From the NCBI GenBank assembly GCA_037893225.1, contig JAZGUH010000928.1:62001-126000 (forward strand): a stretch of DNA of 64,000 nucleotides. The letters run 5' to 3'. Made by a program: the position numbers and the translations under genes. Positions 26,901-38,900 of this stretch are shown here, in pieces; positions within the stretch are counted from its first letter, which is position 1, and each line of letters opens with the position of its first letter. The notes under the pieces were generated by a model. That model was not told the origin of the DNA. It saw only the letters and a program-made list of their open reading frames with translations, and ran no database searches. This stretch comes from Hippasteria phrygiana. Lineage: Eukaryota > Echinodermata > Asteroidea > Valvatida > Goniasteridae.

Positions 26901-29900
26901 GCGGTGCAACTTACAATGATCAAAGCATACCACCGGTGACCCGCCCAAGGAAGGCCGAAGATGCAAAGCGGCCGCAACGGTTGCCGCAATCCTTTAAAGA
27001 AATGCGCCCAGTTCTGCACGCAACCACAATGCAGTTGGCAATGATTTAAGGGAACTGCTGACCAATCACACAGTTGCATGTGCTTGCTGCAGTGACGTAT
27101 TGCAAGTGGATGGATCGTTTCAAGGCACGCCGCATACTGTACCGCCATGCCGCACCACCGCGCCACGCACAGGATCGTTTTCTTGAGAGAGGGCGCATAC
27201 TATCTCGAGAGAGGGCGCTGTGTCGTGACTATGGAGATGACAGATGAATGGCTACGAAATGGACTGCCCCAATGTTTTGGCAGAAGAAACATCTTTAACG
27301 CCGATGAAACTGGCCTGTTCTATTGTCTCTTGTCGGACCATTCCCTCACACTTAAGGGGGAGACCTGCAACGGCTGAAAGCGAAGCAAAGATCGCCTAAA
27401 AATGCCATGATTTCGTGCTCTATTTCACGGCCGTTACATTGGATATTCGCTTGGTATTCACGTATGTAATCTTTGGGGGAAAAGGGGGACCTTGGGTAAC
27501 TCGAAACTCTGCTTAACTCGAAATTGGAGCCCATTCCCCTGAGGTTTGACTTATCGAGATTTCACTGTAGTGTACTAATGTTAGATAAAAAGGGCATTCC
27601 TTACTGCACAAGACTTTAGGAGGAAGTAAAACAAAAGAATTTGCTAATTCAGAAAATGTGGCAAGTCAGTTTATGTGAAAATCCCGAGTTCCATTACATC
27701 CACTTGGACACTTAAAAAAGAAAGTTTTGTTTTAAATGTTTGAACAAAAACAAATGGCTCTACTGTCAGTTTATTTAACTGCACATGTACAATACCCACA
27801 CTGTACAATTCATACCAGCCTTACTAGGCAACACTTTAGAAAGAAATTAATTACATGCAGAACTCAAGCAAAAGTGTTCAAGATGCTAATTCAATGGAAT
27901 CTTGATATTAAATCAGAATTTCACAAAATTTCTTCATATAATCCAGAACACTCTCTGAGAGTAGATACAATGTAAATGTACAGCCGACCTTTAGATTTGC
28001 AGGGCACACAAACTGTTAATATGTACAAGACAGGGATAAGAGATTTAGCTAGAAAAAATACAAAGTACAGAGCAAAGCTGCATCACAGTGACTTCATCTC
28101 TGCCGAATGTTCTAATTGCATTCCCAGCTGCGATGCATCACGGAACCCTCCACCTCGCTACAAGCCGGTACCCAGTGACAAGCCGGTGCCCTGTGACATT
28201 AGCTGCTGCCATCTCATCTTTGTACCTCAATCCTTGTCATAGTACTTCTGGTTTGGCAATCTAGGGATTACAAGGCCCCCCTTCACAAGGTACTTGGCTC
28301 TGGTTCAAGCACTGGGTGTCTGGTGAATGCGTTAAACTATGGCCTTTGGGCTGCGCATCAGCCAGCCAATTTCGTTTAAACCCCACATGTGAAATATTAA
28401 TTTTGGCTCGCATTTTTGGAACGTCTGGGTTTTTCTCACCAACTCTTGACATTTTGCGACATTGTTGGAATCTCACAGCATTTGGGTGAAATAACTGATA
28501 CCATACGAATGTGATTTCCAACAGTGACATTTATTTGAAAGCACGAGAGACCAATATTGCATAGGGAATGCTTGATGTCAAAATCACAAGGCTTGGGTTC
28601 ATGTACATGTAATGCAAATTAATTCTTTGATTTAAACCAACTTTTCTGAAAACTTGTGGTTTCTTGTGTTCTCTCATTATCAAATAGATAGATATGTGGT
28701 ATCAGCAAGCAAAATCAGACATACATGTAAGTTGGACATTTTGAAAATTGAGATTTTCATTCCATAATAAAATAAATATTGTAAGCTTTGTAATGGTAGA
28801 AAAATTACTGTTACGCAATATTTTGTTTTTCGAATAGAGCTGTAAATTCAGCATTGAGAATGGAAAATAATACACAGTTACACAATTTTTTGGGAAGTAC
28901 ATGTACATGTATGCCAGACTAAAATGTCAAATTGTACACATTTAATGGTCTCAAGACAAAACCAAACCAAATACATGTATTTTGAACTAAATATGCTTTA
29001 AACCACAGTATTGACAAAAACTGGATATTTTGACGATTTTCATGTACGTTGCAATTACGCAAAAATAGTTCATACAACTCATGTCCGATTTCCCTTGAGG
29101 GGGGGGTCACATATCGTCAATCATTTTGAGGGAAATCATCTTCATCAGCAATTCCTTACCATATTAATTCCATCACTATCGAATGGGTTGCCTTCCACTG
29201 CTGTTGGGTAGTGGGACAAGACTGTTGATTTGTAGCCCCTGAGAAGTGGGTGCACATGGTGCGTGTTCTCACCTAGATTGTGCACAAAATAAAACAAAGA
29301 GAATGAGCAAAGTTAATGATGATGAAGGATGGCTGATTACCAGTGCAGTCAACTTATGGCATACACTGGTTTATCAGTTTTAGTTTCATAATTTTCATTT
29401 AGGCGGCTTGTCATTTGGTCCTGACCGTTCTTTTCGCGTTCAGTTCGCTCGAATCAGCGAGCCTTTTTAATCCTTCCTTAACAAAAGAGCCCTTGAAAAC
29501 ACCGACAGTATGCGACCAGAAGGGTGTGTGTAAATTAGAAGGCATGCATATTCCGTTCTTGCACGATCAGAACAGTCTATTCAAATACTCGTTTGGTTCA
29601 TTTAAATATCAATGTAAACTGAAAACGCTGACCAAACCGCGGTCGGAACGATAGGCAGCATTGATCGGTCGGCTATTATAAACATCAATGTAAAACTCAA
29701 AGATCGGTCAAACTGCGATCGGAATGGCAGGCTCATAAAAGGGTCGGTCATTATTTACTCCAATTTGTGCCAATCCGAGTTCGGAACTGTTTGTTTTGAT
29801 CTCCGTTTTCTGCTGACACTGCTTGCAAAAGTTTGACGCAACTTTAAACTTCGGTATAAAGATGGCTATTAAAGGCTCACATTGCCCTGAAATCCCCCAA

Positions 29901-32900
29901 ATTAATCCTTTTGGTTAGTCACCTAACCTACATTGTGTTTCTAAGGTCAGACTACAGAGTAAAATGCCTACCAAATTTCTAAGCAATGTACTCCTTTAAA
30001 CTGGTGGAGCGGACCCTGCAGCTATTATTTACTACATGTATGTCCAGCTGAACTGATTCATAATACGTCATGTTTCTGCCAACTTTTGGTATCTCGCATG
30101 TCACAACTCTCCCTAATGCAAAGGTCTGAATTTTACATCAGAAGCACCCCCGCGTGTCAAGTAATGAACATTCAACATGGTGGGGGGAAAATTGTAGGTT
30201 CAACGTTGAAAAGCGATAAAGAACGAGGCAATCTGGGGAAATTTCACGACACTGCATCCCTTTAAGATTCCCAGACTGTCAGGGTATGACGGAGGCATGA
30301 TCGTTGTACCGTCCCTAGATCCTGCTGGAAAGGTTGTGTTTATCTTTGCGTATTATTAGCCAACGAATTCCATTCGCGCTTAAATTAGCATCTTGTGAAT
30401 GATATACTGGGGACTGGAAACAGCAGTCTGGTGACAGCTAACCTAATTTGATAGGTTTAAAACAACAGAGGGCTTTAAAAGAAATTAGGTCCAGGCACAA
30501 TACTTTATTTGGCTTTACTCATTGTTGACTGTTCTCTTTACCTCTTTGGCCTTAGCTTGTATACATTCCATTCATTCACACTCAATTTAGCAATGTGAAA
30601 AGTTTAAATCAACAATCAAATAAAAAAGAATTCTTTTGGCATCTATTGGTTTTGGTACATGTACATGTACCTCGTTAAAAGACAGTACAGTGCATGTATT
30701 GCCGGTTTCACACTATGCTCTTACCCGGGTAATTGCCGGGTTAACGAAAAATTTAACCCGGCAATTACCCGGGTAATGTGGAGCGTTCACACTACAATTC
30801 GCCGGGTTAGAAATTCTCCGGGTTAACTGCCCAAAAACGCCACTTACCCGGGTAATTTCTAACCCTGCTCGCGAGGTGGGTTAACCCACCAATCTCGGGG
30901 TTAACGACGACCTTGAGACGATTCTCCGGGTTACCATCAGTAGTGTGAATGCTCGCCGGGTTTTCTTCTACCCGGGTAGGTACATGGGTGGGTGCGTGCG
31001 CTTTGTCATGTTTTATCGGCCAACTTTGCGAAGGTGACGTAATTTATTAGTAGGCCTCCGTGGCTGGTACTTCGCCTTAAGTGTATTTTTACGTATACTT
31101 AATGAAAGGCACCAGTCTTCCGTAGATGATGCCTCGTCTTAATAAGTACATTTTACATACACTTAATGCAAGGCACCAGTCTAGACCGCACAGTTGCAGG
31201 ATGACTAGACTTGAAATTTAGTCGGCATTAGTCCGACTGCACCACCCCGCGTATTATAATACTTATTTCGCACTTTGCAGGGGTTACGTGTAGCGAGCGG
31301 TATAATAACATGTGGGAACGTTCGTGCAACCTTGGCCCCAAGATGCGTGTGTGTCGACTGTCCAATTACTGACTGGTATGAAGGAAAGAAGACCTGTCGG
31401 AACTTCACGAAAGGCGGGCATATTATTGCGTACCGCGCTGGTAAATGCGGCGCCTGCAGACAAAACACGACTGTCTAAACGACTTGTCTTTAAGTCTAAA
31501 GGATGACGCGTGCACGCTACATGTACCAATGCTGATCTGATTTTTTTAAAATTTGCATTGCATGCTCTCGCGCCGCTCTCACTTCGCTCTTTTACGCCGA
31601 CGAAACAATGGCTAGGGCAGAGATCAAGCAATGCACATTCTCCGGGTTACCATTCGCATAGTGTGAATGCGGCTACAAGTTACCCGGGTGCGCGCTGAAG
31701 CGGGTAAGCAGAATTGCAGGGTTAATTTTGTAGTGTGAAACCGATTCTCCGGGTTAGTTTCTACCCGGGTAATTACAACTACCCGGGTAATAAATTATCC
31801 GGGTAAGTTAAGTGTAGTGTGAAACCGGTATATATTTCTTACACAAAGTACAATATATTTCATGCCAAAATAAGTAAACTTTAGGAGATCCTGCAAGTAA
31901 CTGTCATAACACTCAATACACTGTAACATGGGTATGGAATACACGTACATGTACGTGCTTATTTTCACTTTACACATCTACCAATAACAAAGTGCAGGTA
32001 CATTTGTACATAGTGTACATGTACTGTACAGTCTTGTCTGACAACATATATCACACTTGAACAATATGTAAATTACTTTCACAGGGTCCCAAACTTTCAG
32101 AAAGGAACACACAGCACACATGATGAATCTTATGCCAAACAGGGCCCCAGTTTAACTGAATATTATGGTTTGTCGTCTGAAGCATGACTCACATGCACCT
32201 GGTACATTTTACATTCAGTATAGAGTAGGATACTTGTATGTTGTTTATAAACAAAAAGCTAAAATGTACACGTGATGTGTACTGTCCACTGGGATTAGGA
32301 CAAAGTTGTTAGTCGTGTACTGCTCATGAATATGTAGAATCAGTACACCACACATGCTACAAGGAAATTTTTCTCCTGTACACTTTTTGTACACGTAAAC
32401 GTACATTGCCCAGTTATGGTTCAATCTAACCTGCTTCCTGTGCTATGATCCCAGGGCAGCTAGGAGACCTATTCATCCCAAGTGACGTCCTACACCAGCT
32501 TTTCCCGGATATCCTGATTCACTGATATTGGCCGCCCAGGTTTCTCAGAATAACTTGTTTTAAGAAATGTATGGGATATCAGGAAATGCACTGCTAGCTG
32601 TGGGTGTATATGTACATGTTACAACATACATGTACACAGTCGTGTTTTCCTGTACTACTGAGGACAATGCTTTGTGTTTCCTTTACGTATTTTTACGTCC
32701 GAGGACCAATTTTAACAAAAGACCAACTTCCGAGGACAAGAAAGATTCCTTTGTATTTTCTTTCTCCTGTCTTCGAACGTAATACAGTACGTGTATGTAT
32801 ATATATATGTGCATGTGTATGTACAGTAATGTACACACCCATCTACTGTTTTTCTCCATCCCTCCCTCAACCTGGACTGCCCCTACATGTACCATGACAT

Positions 32901-35900
32901 CAGCACCAACTGTATATTGGGATATTGGTCAAGTTTTTGTTACCTAAGGTTAGAAGTTAGTAAGGGTACATGTAAGGACCTTTGTCATGTGGCCGTAAAT
33001 GTACACAAACACATGTAAAGCAATGCCCAACACACGCAAATGTAAGGGTCAGAACTTTTCTCATGTTCACTTTGGCAATTACATTAACTCTCAACATCCT
33101 ACAACATGTACCAACAATATCCAACAGTGGGTACTTTCTGTTGCATTTTGTTGATGTGAACAAAAGATCCTTTGTTTTAGTCGTTGGATTCTGTTAGGCT
33201 TTGGCAAGTTTCACATTTTTCTGTTGGATTCTGTATTATTCAGCAGTGTGCCTAGAAAAAAAACTTTAAAGGGTTGGGGTTTAATGGCTTCAACTTGCCT
33301 GGTTCAAACATGTACATGTACATGGGTATGTATAGTCTAAACACAAACTTATACATACACAGCAGATATTATGCACAAGGGTCAGCACTTCTTTTGTGCT
33401 TAGGAGTGATTTGGCTGGCATTTACACAGATACACAATTAACATCAGCATTGTCAGCAAGTTCAACACAATGATAATCAGACCACAAGGTACATGTACAT
33501 GTACATGTACATGTACATGTACATGTACATGTAGGCTTTCCCTTCACAGGATAACTAATCTTAAAGAATAGGAACATGTTACATGTACACCTGTAAAATG
33601 CAACCCAGTCAAATATTCAATGGGCATGTTTGTAAACATTGGAACCAAAGTGACAGCTATGCATTGTGTATTGTAAGTGTCAACCTTTCGCTAGCCATGC
33701 CCCCTGGCCAATGATGCATGGATGGAGTATAAAAATAAATGTTTGAGGGTTTTTGCCTTTTTTGAGGTGTCCCACACAGGACATAATTCCAAGCTTCATG
33801 TACACCCTGGATCTAGGACAGAGGTGAAACAATTGATAAATAGCCCATAAATCATAAGATACATGTATGCCATTACACATGTATGCACGCTCAGTGTACA
33901 TAAAGAAACTCAAAATATGTTGCATGTACGTCTGCTTGGCTAGAAGAATTAAACATCAAACTTGGAGCCTCCATTATCACAATACATTTTGCAATTAAAC
34001 GGGGGCCTTTCCTATGATAAATTAATATCTCCTGCATGCCAAACCAATACAAAGACTGCAGGCTTGCATGAACTGATCTCAAGCGTCCTCGCGTCTCATT
34101 GATTGGGCGGCGTGAAGTGTTAATAATTTGTTATGCAGAATCCCACTGATCCGGGATGTAAGCCCTGCATCTGTTTCAAGGGCTTGTCGTTAATAACGGT
34201 GGGCTTTCGTTTTCCTGAGACCTGGGAAAGTGGGGTGGGGGGGGGGGGGTGCATTTATTTGGCTGGAGTGGATTCTGTAAGTACAGCCTTGCATGCCCTC
34301 CATACAACTGAGGTTGTGTACAGTTCGCTTCCGTTCCATTACCGCTAAAGACATAATCTGCACTTAACGGTTGGTCAGGGAATGTTGGAGCATTCAGATG
34401 GGCCCCACCCGGTCCCGTTGGCTGCCGCCAAAATAAAATCTGTAATCATCCTGCTTTCTCTTGTGTTATTTCACTTGCAAGCAAATGTGATTCCTTGGAA
34501 GTGAGGAATTGCAATTGGAGGGGTGGGGTGTGGGATGGTGGAATGGGGACAATGGGGGAAATGGGGGTGTCTAATAAGCCACTTCGGAGTTCCAACTGTG
34601 CATACGCACATCATGATTCACGACTTAGTTGAGAGCTAAACAGTTTGCCACACGCACGCAAAATCATAGCAGGTTACCAACGAAATCAAAGAAAAGTTCT
34701 TGTTTTGAAGTAGATGCAAAATGTTGATTTACAGATTTTTTTTGTGGTTTAAAGAGGAAAGAAAACCAATTTGCATTTTTCTACTTTAGTGGCTTTTCTG
34801 AGAGCTTATGCCTCCTCAAACCTAACAAAGTAGGTTTGAAGAGTTTATGCATGGATTTGGCAATTTTAGAGAAGTATTACTTTGGAGTCTCTTTCGCTCA
34901 GAATCAGAAAAGCTCGGGGTCAACCGCGTGTTTACAATCCAATCGTGTGACGTAGCTGCGTAGGGATAGATGACGTCACTATGCGAGTGCCCATTGTGTT
35001 TGCGTGCGTGCATGTGTACAATGTGTTGGTTTTGTCCTATTTTTAATGTTCCTGGCGGTGCATTATTGCATGAACGTTGCACTGATGAGTTTTTCATTAT
35101 TTTTTTAATGGGGTCTTTGTGGAGCAGGAAGCTTACTCGTGTCTTATTCATCCATATTTTGACACTGAAATTTGGGTTTGGAATTTGTGTGGATGGAGAG
35201 ATATACCGTACCCTGTGGAGACATAAAAACAATAGAGACAAAGGGACTGAATAGGTCTCCACTAGGCAATTCTATGGGTTAGGTTGTCTCCACAAGGAAT
35301 TTTGTGTACAAAGACTATGGGGGTTTGCTTAAGTACAGGGACAAAGGGGAGAACAATGCCATGTCTCCACAGGGATGCAAAAACGCAGAAATGTGGATGG
35401 ATTTGTGTGTGCGCAGCGAACATAGTCTGGTAACTGCATTGTATCTGTCTCAATAAAATTAATCAAAAAATTTGCTGGCCTGACGTTTTTCAACTTAAGC
35501 AAGTTCTTTCTCAAAGGCATTTGCCTTTGAGAAAGAACTTGCTTAAGTTCGAAACGTCAGGCCAGCTAATTTTTTGATTTGTATATTTCAGGTCCATTCA
35601 GTCAGTCAGCAGTTTGCAACAGTTTAATTAATTTTCAATTAAATGAAAACATACAGTGACGTCGCGATACGTACAGACGTACACGTACTTTTATGACACC
35701 TGGTCGCCGTGGACAAAATTTTCGCTCTTGAATAATGGCAGAATCTGATGGCTCGTGGGAGGAGTATAGCGTAGATTCTGAAGATTTTCAGCTGCATAAT
35801 ACTTATCAACTGTAATACATTCGAGCTCTGAATAACCCCAAAAGTAAGCTAGGAAGACCGTAAATTCGGCAAAAATTGCCAAGAAAGTACGACCAGCTGA

Positions 35901-38900
35901 CGACGAAAATGTCATAACACACACGTGGATGATAGTGCCAACACGCTGCAGACGTGGTGCAGTGGCCGCGCTGCTGGTCCACTGAGGCCAAGTAAGCGCA
36001 CACGCGTCATAAGGTCATATGCATACATTTGCATCCTTAATGACCTTTGCAGGAATTGAGACCAAACGCTCACTCCATGGGGCAATTTTAGTCATTTTAT
36101 TTTCAATGAAATAAATTTTAATCGTTGTTTACCAATTTGTATTCGGTCAGAAGAATATACAAGCTCTCAGAAAAAGCCAACAAAGTGGAAAAATGCAATT
36201 TGGTTTTCTTTCCTCTTTAAGATGTTTCGTATGCTCCAACTTATCTGCTTTGCAATTATCTGCTTTGTTTATCTCCCAAAACCAAATCGTTTAATCTGAT
36301 GTGTGCACGCGCAGTTGAATCTCCGAAAATGCTTACTGCAGTCTTACTGCACAAGAACAAATTTTATTGGACAGCTGAACAGATTCAGTTCGTTCCATAT
36401 GATGTATGCTCGTGCATGCCTGATTTACAATAATCGCTGAAGTGGTGAAAATCCAACCCAGCTGTACAATGCAGGGCTGAAAATACCCATTGGACTGCTG
36501 GATCCAGTCTAGTAATTTAAGAGCCGGTCAAGTGGTTTCCATCACAAACAAGTTCGGGTCTAGTGATTTTTTTAGCAAGTTTCACTCACAGAGTGCATGT
36601 TTCCACAAAATTTCACCAAGCATTGTTAGCACAATGACTCACTCTAAGCTTAACAGCCAAATTTAAAATTATTTATGAAGTCAACATTGTTATACATATG
36701 TACATTTGTACGTGTACATTTGTAGACTACAATTAAATTGGGAAAAAAATTAAACGTTCCATTAAAATTTAACTTGCAATGCTGATAGTATATTTTCTTT
36801 TAAATTAAAAAAAACAAACCGTGATATATGTAATTCTAGTGTACAGGTACTTGGTGCAGATGGGCAAGCCAACCTGTGCATGTAAAGTGTTTGTGTACAA
36901 TGTATACTACACAGGTAGATGTAATGCTGAAATTGAACTTTGGTCGATCAGAACTTATCAGCCACACTACAGTTAGTGGATACATGTAGGTTGTGATTCA
37001 TCACTATCGCTGCTGTTCAAATTTGATTTGCAGTGTTTGAGAATCCCCACGCTCTCCTTAAAGGCCTGCACGGGCACCTCGAGTAAACTATTACTCACAC
37101 AACCCAAAGTAAAAACACGGTAAAATGGGCAAAGTTCTGCACAATGAAAACTTTCGCTTGCCCACCATGGCCGGGTACTGTATACAGTATACATACATGT
37201 AGCCTCAGCCAAATTCTCCCACATTCTTGTATGTTGAACAGTCATCCAACATACATGTACGTCAGGGTTTATTTTTAACACCCTTTATTATTTAGAGTTA
37301 AAAGTAATGCACTGAACAATTGTGATGTATGCATATACATGTATGCATCTGTATCCTACATGTATGTACAATGTATCTAATGAAGTGCTTGCTCTTGCTC
37401 GTAAGAGCATCTGAGAACTACGATCCTCTACTCGCACCTCCAACCACCAAACCTAACCTGGTTACAGCTCCCTTAATTATGTCCACCCATCTCCACCATG
37501 CTATACGGACATACACATGTAACAAGCAAAAACTCATACTTAAGATCGACTCTACACGAGTTTGGGATTAAGTGACAAGTCACCAGAAGGGAAGTGTCAC
37601 CGAATGGGATAACGCCATCATTCTCTCAAACTCAAACCATTTCGCCGTAATCAAGCCATGATTGGCCTACTTCTGGTCTTGTACCGTTTACATTGTATGG
37701 TACTGCCGGAACGAACCCATAAGTAGCCAGCATTGGGCCCAGTACATGTACCGTCATGTTTGTTGGGAACAGTTCAAACGAAAGTTGTGATAAGTTTGGA
37801 AGACCTTCGCTTCAGTTGCCGCCATTACTGTTTACATTTCATCTGCTCTTTCACGTTTCAACTACTTGGGGATTTGTACAGGCATGTATTTAATACCATG
37901 GTATAACAAAACAATTGTTGTCTGCTGTGATGTGGCCGGTCCATGGGTTTTGTAAACTCTTGGGAGCAAATGGCACCCTTGGCTTCTCCTTGGGTGCCAT
38001 TTTCCCCCTCCGATGTACAAAACACCATGGACCACATCACAGCAGACAACAATTGTATAAATGTATCACAGTCTTGAACAAAGCGTTGAGTTTTCGATTT
38101 TTTAAATGGCCGGTGATTTCTTCCTTTGCTGCTTTCTGGTGAGTGCTTTTCTCCCCTCAAGAAAAATCCTGGCAACGCCCATGGCAACGCCCATGGTTAC
38201 TTGGGTGAAAAGGGTTTATATCTTTGGTAAGCATGTTCCCATACTACATTGTATGCACACATGAATAAACAGAAAGCTATAACATTCAAACATGGTTCAT
38301 AATAAACTGAATCCCAGTTTGTCATCGAGTGACATTGCGGACGTTTTTTCCTTGCTTTCTTGCTTTTTTTTTCTTGACACTCGCTATCAATCACGATCTG
38401 ACAGGCGTACATGTACATGTAAATAATTGCTGCCTGTGCTATGATAACTATTCAGTGACTCACATTAGTCTACAGGGAATGCCATCAATTTGTTACTTTT
38501 TTTTACCATCCACAAGCTGCCTTCAGGCTGGAGTGAGACCACAGACCTTGTAAGGGTTTCCTGTAAACTTTATCAAGATTTGACAATTCTTCCACTTCCT
38601 TCCAGCTCAAAGCAGAAAAGAAATTTAACTGTTTTTATGTAAGAAAGGTCAGTTAGAGTCAACGACCAAGCAAAGGGATTTCAATGATGAAAATTTAAAG
38701 TAATTTTGTGGCCTTGCATGTATGTACAGTGTATGCAGTGGCAAGAACTCTACAACACGGTAATGCATTTGGTACGGTAAATGTACTAAAAGCCATATTA
38801 TAATCCTACGTGTAGTGTCAGCAATAGACCTTTTTCACATGTCGTCATGGACCACAGTGTCGTGATGCTAAATGCCGGTTCGTACTTCAAGCGAATTCCT

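Noticed and set aside
34822..35262. 146-codon minus-strand ORF with a 94-codon plus-strand partner
   Set aside because: Lies inside a TIR element, has no motif, and overlapping ORFs on both strands suggest chance.
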